A stretch of 7,360 nucleotides of DNA from Spartobacteria bacterium (GTDB lineage Bacteria; Verrucomicrobiota; Verrucomicrobiia; Chthoniobacterales; Chthoniobacteraceae): contig JANXZI010000368.1 of the NCBI GenBank assembly GCA_025355595.1, forward strand, positions 1-7,360. The letters are read 5' to 3'. Positions 1 through 4,831 of this stretch are shown here, in pieces (the stretch's first letter is position 1; each line of letters opens with the position of its first letter). The notes under the pieces were generated by a model. It searched no databases, had not been told where the DNA came from, and worked only from the letters and a program-made list of their open reading frames with translations. A program made the position numbers and the translations under genes.

Positions 1-29
1 TCCCGCTGATGCGCGAATCCATCACTACC

Positions 30-347
30 ATGAACATCACCACCACACTCCGGAAAAGAATTGCCATCCCCGTGCTTTCACTCGCCGCCATCACTTTGCT
101 GGCCGGATGCTACGTCGAAGAAGGGCCGCGATACCATCGCCGGCAAGTCGTCGTCCAAGGACCGGGAGTTTACGCTTCGCTGCCGGGGGATTACCGGGGT
201 GACTATTACAGCCATCAGGGCAGGTACTATTACGGGGGCCGGCGCGAGGTTGGGCGCTACCAGTCGAATGGCCGATACTACAACGATCGCTATAGTCACA
301 ACGGCCAGTATTACTACGGCGGCCTGTATAACCCAGGTCGCTACTAA
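30..347 (+). CDS. Tyr/Gly-rich lipoprotein with a C-terminal 20-residue repeat
   Basis: Function unknown; a small secreted lipoprotein. From the ATG at 30 it is 105 residues: a basic N-terminus (LRKR), a hydrophobic stretch and a good lipobox (L-A-G-C, Cys27), so signal peptidase II processing and lipid anchoring are likely. An in-frame ATG at 9 would add seven residues before an already complete signal peptide, so I prefer 30; neither has a visible Shine-Dalgarno. The mature part is dominated by Tyr, Gly and Arg. Its end is an imperfect duplication of 20 residues (58-77 and 86-105, 13 identical), each copy with an S-H-x-G-x-Y-Y-Y-G-G core and a terminal G-R-Y. Residue +2 after the Cys is Tyr, not Asp, which would fit outer-membrane sorting if the E. 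coli Lol rule holds here. The next gene starts 36 bp on. The lipoprotein call is firm, the role is not. Confidence 0.8.
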   Translation: MNITTTLRKRIAIPVLSLAAITLLAGCYVEEGPRYHRRQVVVQGPGVYASLPGDYRGDYYSHQGRYYYGGRREVGRYQSNGRYYNDRYSHNGQYYYGGLYNPGRY

Positions 348-383
348 TACGTCCAAGTCCCGCTCCATCCAATTCCCGACTCT

Positions 384-503
384 ATGAACCAAATCTTCAA
401 ATTACTCCTCGCCGTCATCGCCTTCGCCACCGCTGCGTGCGCGCACCGCGAACCCGCCACACAATCAGTTCAAGCCACCACCACGACGGGCTACCGCAAA
501 TAA
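384..503 (+). CDS. 39-residue exported peptide, possibly a lipoprotein
   Basis: A very small gene starting at ATG 384. It has one Lys near the N-terminus, a hydrophobic run at about residues 7-18, then Cys19 and a short polar tail rich in Thr and Gln that ends G-Y-R-K. The residues before the Cys are T-A-A. This is a weak lipobox, because Leu is usual at -3, so either lipidation at Cys19 or signal peptidase I cleavage after the A-C-A triplet is possible. Size and layout recall entericidin-like small lipoproteins, but I do not recognise the family. It sits 36 bp after the Tyr-rich lipoprotein gene and 22 bp before the next ORF, consistent with co-transcription. There is no clear ribosome binding site. 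Support is the signal-peptide-like composition and tight spacing only. Confidence 0.5.
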   Translation: MNQIFKLLLAVIAFATAACAHREPATQSVQATTTTGYRK

Positions 504-525
504 CCGGGCTCACCTCACAAAAAAC

Positions 526-693
526 ATGGGCGACAACTCACCGAAAAATAAGCACAAGCTGGAAGAGCAGAAGCACGACGAGCATGTGAAGAAAGAGGAC
601 AGCAAGCATCAAAATGCGGAGGCGCAGCATCATCACCCCGATCATCTCCCGACCGCCGAGCAGGTGAATGGGCTGCCCGAGGCGAAAGAGTAG
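526..693 (+). CDS. 55-residue His/Lys/Glu-rich soluble small protein
   Basis: ATG 526 opens a 55-codon frame ending TAG at 691-693. The product has no hydrophobic segment and is almost entirely charged or polar: many Lys, Glu and Asp, and eight His including an H-H-H-P-D-H cluster at residues 35-40. It starts M-G-D-N-S-P-K-N-K, and I recall similar M-G-D-x-S-P-K starts in small basic hypothetical proteins of several phyla, though I cannot check this. Such a composition suggests an intrinsically disordered cytoplasmic protein, perhaps nucleic-acid or metal binding; that is inference. It lies between two exported-protein genes, 22 bp after one and 33 bp before the L,D-transpeptidase. No Shine-Dalgarno is visible. 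Confidence 0.5.
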   Translation: MGDNSPKNKHKLEEQKHDEHVKKEDSKHQNAEAQHHHPDHLPTAEQVNGLPEAKE

Positions 694-726
694 TCGCGGG
701 ATTCTGCCAAGTTCAAGGGTTGCTTA

Positions 727-1239
727 ATGAATTTATTCCCAAGAGCCGCAATCTTCCTCTCCGCCGCATGCTGTTTCACCGGCTGCGACATATTCAGCCC
801 GGTGCGCTCCGGCGGGGGAAAGCCCTCCGTCCTCATCAGCTTGCACGAGCAGCGCGCATATCTCCGCAGGGGGAAGACCGTGGTGTCGGAAGCCCCCATC
901 TCCACCGGTCGCGAAGGTCACTCCACTCCCGCCGGGAATTTCCACGTCATCCGCAAGGACATCGCGCACCGCTCAGGCATTTACGGCGACTTCGTGAACG
1001 CTGACGGACACATCGTGAAAGCCGGCGTGGACTCGCGCAAAGACTCGGGGCCTCCCGGCTCCCACTATCTCGGCGCATCCATGCCGTACTTCGTCGAATT
1101 CAGCCCCGGCTATGGCTTACATGAGGGAAACCGGCCCGGTTATCCGGCCTCACATGGCTGCGTCCGCCTTTCGTCTTGGAAGGCGAGGCAATTTTACGAG
1201 GCCAGCACGATTGGCATGCCAGTGACGGTCCGGCAGTGA
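727..1239 (+). CDS. L,D-transpeptidase (YkuD domain), predicted lipoprotein
   Basis: Likely forms 3-3 cross-links in peptidoglycan or attaches proteins to it, acting in the periplasm. The 170-residue product starts with a short signal peptide and a lipobox F-T-G-C (Cys20). The YkuD fold follows at about residues 33-169: a T-P-A-G motif at 67-70, His132 in H-E-G, and the signature S-H-G-C-V-R-L with His143, catalytic Cys145 and Arg147. All key residues are present, so it should be active. It is a minimal version, with no LysM or other wall-binding domain. The residue after the lipidated Cys is Asp, which in E. coli retains lipoproteins in the inner membrane. The start is supported by AAGGG at 715-719, seven bases before the ATG. 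It ends the closely spaced run of four genes that begins at 30. Confidence 0.93.
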   Translation: MNLFPRAAIFLSAACCFTGCDIFSPVRSGGGKPSVLISLHEQRAYLRRGKTVVSEAPISTGREGHSTPAGNFHVIRKDIAHRSGIYGDFVNADGHIVKAGVDSRKDSGPPGSHYLGASMPYFVEFSPGYGLHEGNRPGYPASHGCVRLSSWKARQFYEASTIGMPVTVRQ

Positions 1240-1331
1240 TGCATTCCTGTCTCCTCCTTCTATCGTGCTAAGGACGGAATCAAAGTAAAGTGACCATGTG
1301 CCGTCCAATCCCTTTCACATGAAAAATACAT

Positions 1332-1347
1332 CCGGGATTCGTCCCGG
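1332..1347 (+). promoter_or_regulatory. Hairpin with TTCG loop in the csbD leader
   Basis: CCGGGA, TTCG, TCCCGG form a perfect six-pair stem with a four-base loop of the stable UUCG type, although closed by A-U rather than the usual C-G. It ends 16 bases before the preferred start of the CsbD-like gene. It may shape translation or stabilise the message. It has no T-run, so it is a poor terminator for the upstream gene. If the alternative ATG at 1319 were used, it would lie inside the coding region. Confidence 0.4.
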
Positions 1348-1363
1348 CTACGATACTACGAGC

Positions 1364-1543
1364 ATGAAAACTAGCACCACAGACAAAATCAAAGGCGCAG
1401 CACACGAAGCCAAGGGCAAGATCAAGGAGGTCGTCGGCAAGGTGGTCGGCAACCCGGGCCTCCAAGACCGTGGAACTGCGGAAAAAACCGCAGGCAATGT
1501 CCAAAGGAAAGTCGGGGACGTGAAAAAAGTGTTCGGTAAGTAA
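1364..1543 (+). CDS. CsbD-like general stress protein
   Basis: A 59-residue, Lys/Gly/Glu-rich, highly hydrophilic protein of the CsbD type. In bacteria this family is induced by general stress (sigma-B in Bacillus); its molecular role is not established. The diagnostic layout is visible. It starts with D-K-I-K-G-A-A-H-E-A-K-G-K-I-K-E at residues 7-22, passes through a G-N-P-G-L-Q-D-R-G-T-A-E-K linker, and ends with a second amphipathic stretch finishing V-K-K-V-F-G-K. The second half loosely mirrors the first (G-K-x-K-E-V-V-G-K against Q-R-K-V-G-D-V-K-K). The frame is open upstream to 1298, and an in-frame ATG at 1319 would add 15 residues. I choose 1364 because family members usually begin just before the first K-x-K-G motif. 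Genes for another stress-type protein and a small membrane protein follow within 300 bp. Confidence 0.85.
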   Translation: MKTSTTDKIKGAAHEAKGKIKEVVGKVVGNPGLQDRGTAEKTAGNVQRKVGDVKKVFGK

Positions 1544-1567
1544 CGGCAGGGTACGCCGGGGCCCATT

Positions 1568-1592
1568 CCCATCCCGCCAGAAGCGGGACGGG
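1568..1592. terminator. GC-rich hairpin after the csbD-like gene
   Basis: CCC-A-TCCCGC, loop CAGAA, GCGGGA-C-GGG gives nine pairs with one internal A/C mismatch. It starts 25 bases after the csbD-like stop and ends 15 bases before the next gene. There is no T-run on either side, so it is either a weak terminator, a 3' end stabiliser or a structure that limits read-through into the small membrane protein gene. Confidence 0.4.
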
Positions 1593-1607
1593 CTGCAATC
1601 CACGGAT

Positions 1608-1745
1608 ATGCTCTTCATCCGCGTTATTTTGATTCTCCTCTGGGCTGCCGGCTTGGCCTTTAAGGTCGGGGGCAATCTCATTCACATTCTCATCGTCGCT
1701 CCGCTGGTGATGTTCATCCTTCACTTTCTGGGCATCTGGAAATGA
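1608..1745 (+). CDS. Lmo0937-type small membrane protein
   Basis: A 45-residue protein that is almost all hydrophobic. A first transmembrane segment at about residues 4-17 (with Trp12) is followed by a short turn, K-V-G-G-N-L-I-H, and a second segment at about 24-42 ending in I-W-K. The pattern of two short helices around a G-G-x-(I/L)-I-H-(I/L)-L core matches the small Lmo0937-family membrane proteins. These are of unknown function and often sit beside general-stress genes. It lies 64 bp after the csbD-like gene with a GC-rich hairpin in between, and 67 bp before the glycine-zipper protein. No convincing Shine-Dalgarno is visible; ATG 1608 is the only start that leaves the first helix intact. 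Confidence 0.75.
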   Translation: MLFIRVILILLWAAGLAFKVGGNLIHILIVAPLVMFILHFLGIWK

Positions 1746-1812
1746 CATCGGAGGCCCGGGACTCATTCAAGGAGAAGCTCCACATCACAACAAACCTACC
1801 CATCCACACTGT

Positions 1813-2394
1813 ATGTCCAAAATCGCCGTCTTCTGCATCTCACACTCCCGCCCCCACGCCGAACGCATCCTCGATCGGCTGCATCTCGCGGGGTTCATCT
1901 CGTCGGAAATCTCCATCGTCATGCCGGACACCGGATCCCGCCATGACATCGGCCATGTGAAGGCCACCAAGGCGCCCGAGGGAACGGCCACCGGTGCCGC
2001 CGCAGGCGGGCTTGCCGGCGGAATCGTCGGGCTGCTCGCCGGCTTGGGGGCACTCGCCATCCCTGGAGTCGGCCCGCTCGTTGCCGCCGGCCCCATCCTC
2101 GCCGCGCTCAGCGGTGCTGCCGTGGGTGCTGCCAGCGGCGGAGTCGTCGGCGGATTGATCGGCCTCGGCACCCCCGAGATCGAGGCGAGGATCTACGAGG
2201 GCAAACTGAAGACCGGGAACTATCTCATCTCGGTGCATGCGCGCAACGAGGACGAAATCAAACGTGCGAAGCAGGTCTATGAAGCCGAGGCCGCCGAGGA
2301 CATCTGCATCACCAGCCAGTCCGCCGTGCCGGAAACGCCAAAGCCAGTTGCGTCGGCCACCACGGAGTCTAATCTCACGCCACACAGCAGTTAG
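1813..2394 (+). CDS. YflT/17M-like stress protein with glycine-zipper membrane hairpin
   Basis: A 193-residue protein in three parts. Residues 1-45 form a short alpha/beta stretch beginning K-I-A-V-F-C-I-S, followed by a helix with H-A-E-R-I-L-D-R-L, of the kind seen at the start of general stress protein 17M/YflT-like proteins. Residues 58-119 are extremely Gly/Ala-rich with G-x(3)-G and G-G-x-x-G-G spacing, forming two probable membrane-inserting glycine-zipper helices around an A-I-P-G-V-G-P turn. Residues 120-168 return to a soluble domain (P-E-I-E-A-R-I-Y-E-G, then G-N-Y-L-I-S-V-H-A). The last 25 residues are a low-complexity Ser/Thr/Pro tail. Related proteins are annotated as general stress or low-temperature-induced; the biochemical role is unknown. 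It resembles the ActD/DUF3341 layout too, but no respiratory genes are nearby, so I prefer the stress call. Confidence 0.75.
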   Translation: MSKIAVFCISHSRPHAERILDRLHLAGFISSEISIVMPDTGSRHDIGHVKATKAPEGTATGAAAGGLAGGIVGLLAGLGALAIPGVGPLVAAGPILAALSGAAVGAASGGVVGGLIGLGTPEIEARIYEGKLKTGNYLISVHARNEDEIKRAKQVYEAEAAEDICITSQSAVPETPKPVASATTESNLTPHSS

Positions 2395-2402
2395 TGCTGT
2401 GT
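2382..2402. terminator. Hairpin enclosing the stop codon of the glycine-zipper gene
   Basis: ACACAGCA, loop GTTAG, TGCTGTGT forms a perfect eight-pair stem, and the TAG stop (2392-2394) sits in its loop. It is followed directly by the eight-base palindrome CACGCGTG at 2403-2410. No T-run follows, so factor-independent termination is uncertain. mRNA 3' protection is an alternative. Confidence 0.4.
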
Positions 2403-2446
2403 CACGCGTGATGTGATGGGTTCATCGAACGGGCACACAGGGTGTG

Positions 2447-2519
2447 ACTGGTGAGAAGTGACTGGTATCCAGCCCCGATTACCTCATAAAAACTGGAAGA
2501 CCAGTCAGTATTCACCAGT
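2447..2519. repeat. Nested inverted repeat built from ACTGG/CCAGT words
   Basis: The left arm 2447-2466 (ACTGGTGA, four bases, TGACTGGT) is matched by the right arm 2500-2519 (ACCAGTCA, four bases, TCACCAGT) as its inverted complement, 16 of 20 bases, around a 33-base centre. Smaller palindromes are nested inside: CTGG-TAT-CCAG at 2462-2472 and ACTGG-AAGA-CCAGT at 2492-2505. It is non-coding and could fold into a long or a branched hairpin as RNA or cruciform DNA. It looks like a member of a short interspersed repeat type; the copy number cannot be seen here. Confidence 0.7.
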
Positions 2520-2537
2520 TACCATTCACAGCAGCCC

Positions 2538-2640
2538 AGGGTGGCGGCGCTACGCCGCTCATCCCTCAAATGGTCTCGATCCGTGGGTTCCTCGAAGACT
2601 CGTCACCCACGGCTATTGTTGTCGCCGACGCTACGCGTCT
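2538..2640. repeat. Row of three hairpins, probable interspersed repeat
   Basis: Three inverted repeats follow one another. The first is GCGGCG, loop CTA, CGCCGC (2544-2558), with outer AGGG/CCCT able to pair at 2538-2541 and 2563-2566. The second is CCGTGGGT (2581-2588) with ACCCACGG (2605-2612), a perfect eight-pair stem with a 16-base loop. The third is GACGC-TAC-GCGTC (2627-2639). The order resembles intergenic repeats I associate with Verrucomicrobiota. The perfect arms with an unrelated loop suggest the structure is conserved, not a protein. An ORF runs through it but starts inside the repeat. Confidence 0.55.
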
Positions 2641-2797
2641 CCTTGTTAGATTATTTCCGAAAGATGGTAGTAAAAGCGTCGTGATCGATCGGCTGCCGCT
2701 GGCCGAGGGGATTGCGCAGATGGCTGCGGCGGATGCGACCGCCTTCACGGCCGTGAAGCCGGAAAGGACACCCCTCCGTCTTCTCTCCCTCGTCCCC
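2641..2797. other. Unassigned stretch between repeats and terminator
   Basis: No recognisable gene. One plus-strand frame stays open from 2570 to 2887. Between about 2670 and 2765 its codon use (mostly G or C at third positions) looks gene-like, reading roughly V-V-I-D-R-L-P-L-A-E-G-I-A-Q-M. Its only ATG-type start is inside the repeat and its end runs into the exoribonuclease gene on the other strand. It may be a remnant of a lost gene or chance. I could not match it to a family. Confidence 0.25.
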
Positions 2798-2842
2798 AAA
2801 AAATCACCCGAGAAAATAGCCGGGCAGAGCGTCCCGATTTTC
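2798..2842 (-). terminator. Probable terminator of the minus-strand operon
   Basis: Read on the minus strand, 23 bases after the exoribonuclease stop, GAAAAT-CGGG pairs with CCCG-(GCT)-ATTTTC across 2842-2812. An overlapping alternative, CCCG with CGGG, is followed after three bases by six T (2803-2798). The second form has the classic stem plus T-run layout of a factor-independent terminator, although the stem is short. It marks the likely end of the three-gene minus-strand transcript. Confidence 0.5.
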
Positions 2843-2864
2843 CTTGCTCCAGCCTGTCGGCGCG

Positions 2865-4331
2865 TCAGGCGCGGACGAAATCAATGAAGCCGCGCTGCGC
2901 ATTCGCGCTCACGAGCTTCACGCGCGTGCGGTCGCCGACATCGAGACCCTGCGTGCCGCCGTCGAGCCGGCCTTCCACGGGTGGATTGAAAAGCCGCACC
3001 CATGTTCCCTGTTCCGTCACGCCGGTCACGATAGCGTCGAAGTGCTCGCCGATCCGGTCGGAGAGCAGCAGTGCCGCCGCGGACTTCCGCACCTGACGTT
3101 CGACCTTCGTCGCAGCGTCCTCTTTCTCCGTGCAGTGCGCGGCGAGTTCGGCGAGCTGCGCGTTCGTGTAGGGCAGGGGAGCACCGGCGAGCGCGGCCTT
3201 CAGCAGCCGCTGCGTGATTACGTCGGGGAATCGGCGGTTCGGCGCGGTGGAGTGCGAGTAGTCCTTCACGGCGAGGCCGAAGTGTCCGGGCGGGACGCTG
3301 CCGGGGAGATCCACGGCATACTCACCGCGTCCGACGAGCTTCACGATCGTGAGCGACAGGTCGGGAAATTTCTCCGGGTCCACCTTGCGCCGCTGCGTGA
3401 GGAAAGTCTCGAGCGCCGCCGCATCCGGCTCGGCCGGGAGCTGCACGCCGTATTGCTCGGCCACGCGCGCGATGCGTTCCCATCGCTCGGGCGACCGCAG
3501 CACGCGGCGCAGCGAAGGCAGCTTCCGCGATTCAAGAAAGGCCGCCGTCACGCCATTCGCCGCGATCATGAAATCCTCGATGAGCTGCTTCGCGCAATTC
3601 TTCCGATCCGCTTCGAGCCCGGTGACGGCGTCGCCCGTGAAAACCGTCCGCGCCTGCACGGTCTCCAGACTCAGTGCCCCGTGCCGGTGCCGCGTCGCCG
3701 CGAGCTGCTGCGCGATGCGATTCTGGAGGCGCAGGTTCTCATCCAGCCCCGGCGTGGCCTGCACCCGCTGCGGCGCCGGTCCCGTGCCATCGAGCCACGC
3801 GGCGACGCTCCGGTAGGCGAGCTTCGCGCGATTGTGGACCTGCGCCCGATAAAGCTCCGACTCCGCGAGCGTCCCATCTTCCTCGAAGACCATGTCCGCC
3901 ACTACGGCGATCCGATCCTGGTCCTCGTTCAGCGAAGTGAGATTCGTGGACAGCGTCTCCGGCAGCATCGGAAAAATCACCGCAGGCGTGTACACCGAAG
4001 TTGTATTGTGAACCGCATGACCGTCGAGCGCCGTGCCTTTCGCTACCAGCGCATCCACATCGGCGACCGCCACGAGCACCCGCACGCGACCGCCCGCCAG
4101 CGGCGCCGCGACCGTGAGCTGATCGAGATCGCGCGAATCATCATTGTCAATCGAAGCCCACAGCAGCCCGCGCAGATCGCGCACGCTCCCCTCCGCAGTC
4201 GCAGGCCCGCGGATGCCCGCGAGTTCCTCCAGCGCAGCCGGGGAAAAATCCGGCTCCAGCTCGCGTTCGATCATCGCCCCGCGTGCGATGGACGTGAGGT
4301 ACGCGCGGTCTCCCTGGGGGTCTCGTTTCAT
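2865..4331 (-). CDS. RNB-family 3'-5' exoribonuclease, short form
   Basis: Likely degrades RNA from the 3' end in the cytoplasm. The frame is open to 4505, but the first 58 codons overlap the upstream gene and look non-coding. ATG 4331 (M-K-R-D-P-Q) gives 488 residues, 64 bp after the previous stop, with AGG nine bases before it. The RNB core begins at about residue 52 (R-D-L-R-G-L-L-W-A-S-I-D) and carries the metal-site region I-D-N-D-D-S-R-D-L-D-Q: Asp62, Asp68 and Asp70 fit RNase II Asp201, Asp207 and Asp209, but Gln71 replaces Asp210. Further marks are T-S-V-Y-T-P-A-V-I-F-P-M-L-P-E, S-T-A-P-N-R-R-F-P-D (361-370, with the RNA-contacting Arg), and a C-terminal S1-like domain at about 427-488. 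It lacks the N-terminal cold-shock domains of RNase II (about 640 residues) and RNase R (about 800). I recall I-D-N-D-D-S-R-D-L-D-Q as typical of a short RNB subfamily. Confidence 0.92.
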   Translation of the reverse strand: MKRDPQGDRAYLTSIARGAMIERELEPDFSPAALEELAGIRGPATAEGSVRDLRGLLWASIDNDDSRDLDQLTVAAPLAGGRVRVLVAVADVDALVAKGTALDGHAVHNTTSVYTPAVIFPMLPETLSTNLTSLNEDQDRIAVVADMVFEEDGTLAESELYRAQVHNRAKLAYRSVAAWLDGTGPAPQRVQATPGLDENLRLQNRIAQQLAATRHRHGALSLETVQARTVFTGDAVTGLEADRKNCAKQLIEDFMIAANGVTAAFLESRKLPSLRRVLRSPERWERIARVAEQYGVQLPAEPDAAALETFLTQRRKVDPEKFPDLSLTIVKLVGRGEYAVDLPGSVPPGHFGLAVKDYSHSTAPNRRFPDVITQRLLKAALAGAPLPYTNAQLAELAAHCTEKEDAATKVERQVRKSAAALLLSDRIGEHFDAIVTGVTEQGTWVRLFNPPVEGRLDGGTQGLDVGDRTRVKLVSANAQRGFIDFVRA

Positions 4332-4395
4332 AGGCTGCAACCTGTGCGCCGGAAACCGTCCGACGCAACCGGAATCCTCCCCGTGCCGCGGAACT

Positions 4396-4761
4396 TCAAT
4401 CCGAATCCCGCTGCTCGATGTGAAAACGGTGCAACACGCGGTGAAAGACCGGCGCGAGCAGGATTCCCGTGGAGCTGATGAAGACCACGCCGGAAAACAG
4501 CGCATACACTGAGGCGAACACCTTGGCCGAATCCGAAGCGAGCGGGCTCACCGGCCCCATGCCCGAGAGAATCATCGAGGCGTCCAGCAGCGCATCCACC
4601 CATCGCAACCCCGCGATGAAATGATACCCGAGAACCCCGAGCGACAGCGAGCAGCCGAGCATCCCACCCGCCAGCGCCAGCGCCAGCAGGAAGCGGTGGT
4701 AAAATGGACGCCCCGGAAGCGGCTTCGAACTGGGCGGTGATTTTGCGGTTGGTTTTGCCAT
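4396..4761 (-). CDS. Two-helix membrane protein with pore-loop-like segment
   Basis: A 121-residue membrane protein. The N-terminus is a Pro/Lys/Ser-rich cytoplasmic stretch (1-20). Helix 1 spans about 23-50. Then comes a G-L-R-W-V-D-A-L-L-D-A-S-M-I-L-S-G-M-G-P-V segment (51-71), helix 2 at about 83-105, and a basic tail H-R-V-L-H-R-F-H-I-E. A helix / re-entrant-like loop / helix layout recalls two-helix potassium channels, and similar proteins may be annotated that way, but the T-V-G-Y-G filter is absent; only S-G-M-G-P stands in its place. I call it channel-like in shape only. The frame is open upstream to 4953; ATG 4761 is chosen because upstream residues overlap the protease gene. A GTG four codons earlier is possible. 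It lies between the M48 protease and exoribonuclease genes with gaps of 70 and 64 bp. Confidence 0.75.
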   Translation of the reverse strand: MAKPTAKSPPSSKPLPGRPFYHRFLLALALAGGMLGCSLSLGVLGYHFIAGLRWVDALLDASMILSGMGPVSPLASDSAKVFASVYALFSGVVFISSTGILLAPVFHRVLHRFHIEQRDSD

Positions 4762-4831
4762 CAGGATGTTCACGGGAATGTGACGGTGGGGAATGCAGAG
4801 AGCAAGGCATGGAGCAAAATCGCCCCCGGCG

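Noticed and set aside
2570..2887. 105-codon plus-strand ORF in the repeat-rich gap
   Set aside because: It starts inside a hairpin repeat, crosses the probable terminator and overlaps the exoribonuclease gene end. Only its middle has gene-like codon use, so I record it as an unassigned stretch, not a gene.
2844..4478. 544-codon open frame on the plus strand opposite the exoribonuclease gene
   Set aside because: Composition is Arg/His/Leu-rich without domain motifs; it is the high-GC antisense shadow of a gene with clear RNB motifs.
4332..4505. Longer N-terminus for the exoribonuclease
   Set aside because: These 58 codons overlap the end of the preceding membrane protein gene and are Ser/Arg/Cys-rich without similarity to an RNB N-terminus; ATG 4331 is cleaner.
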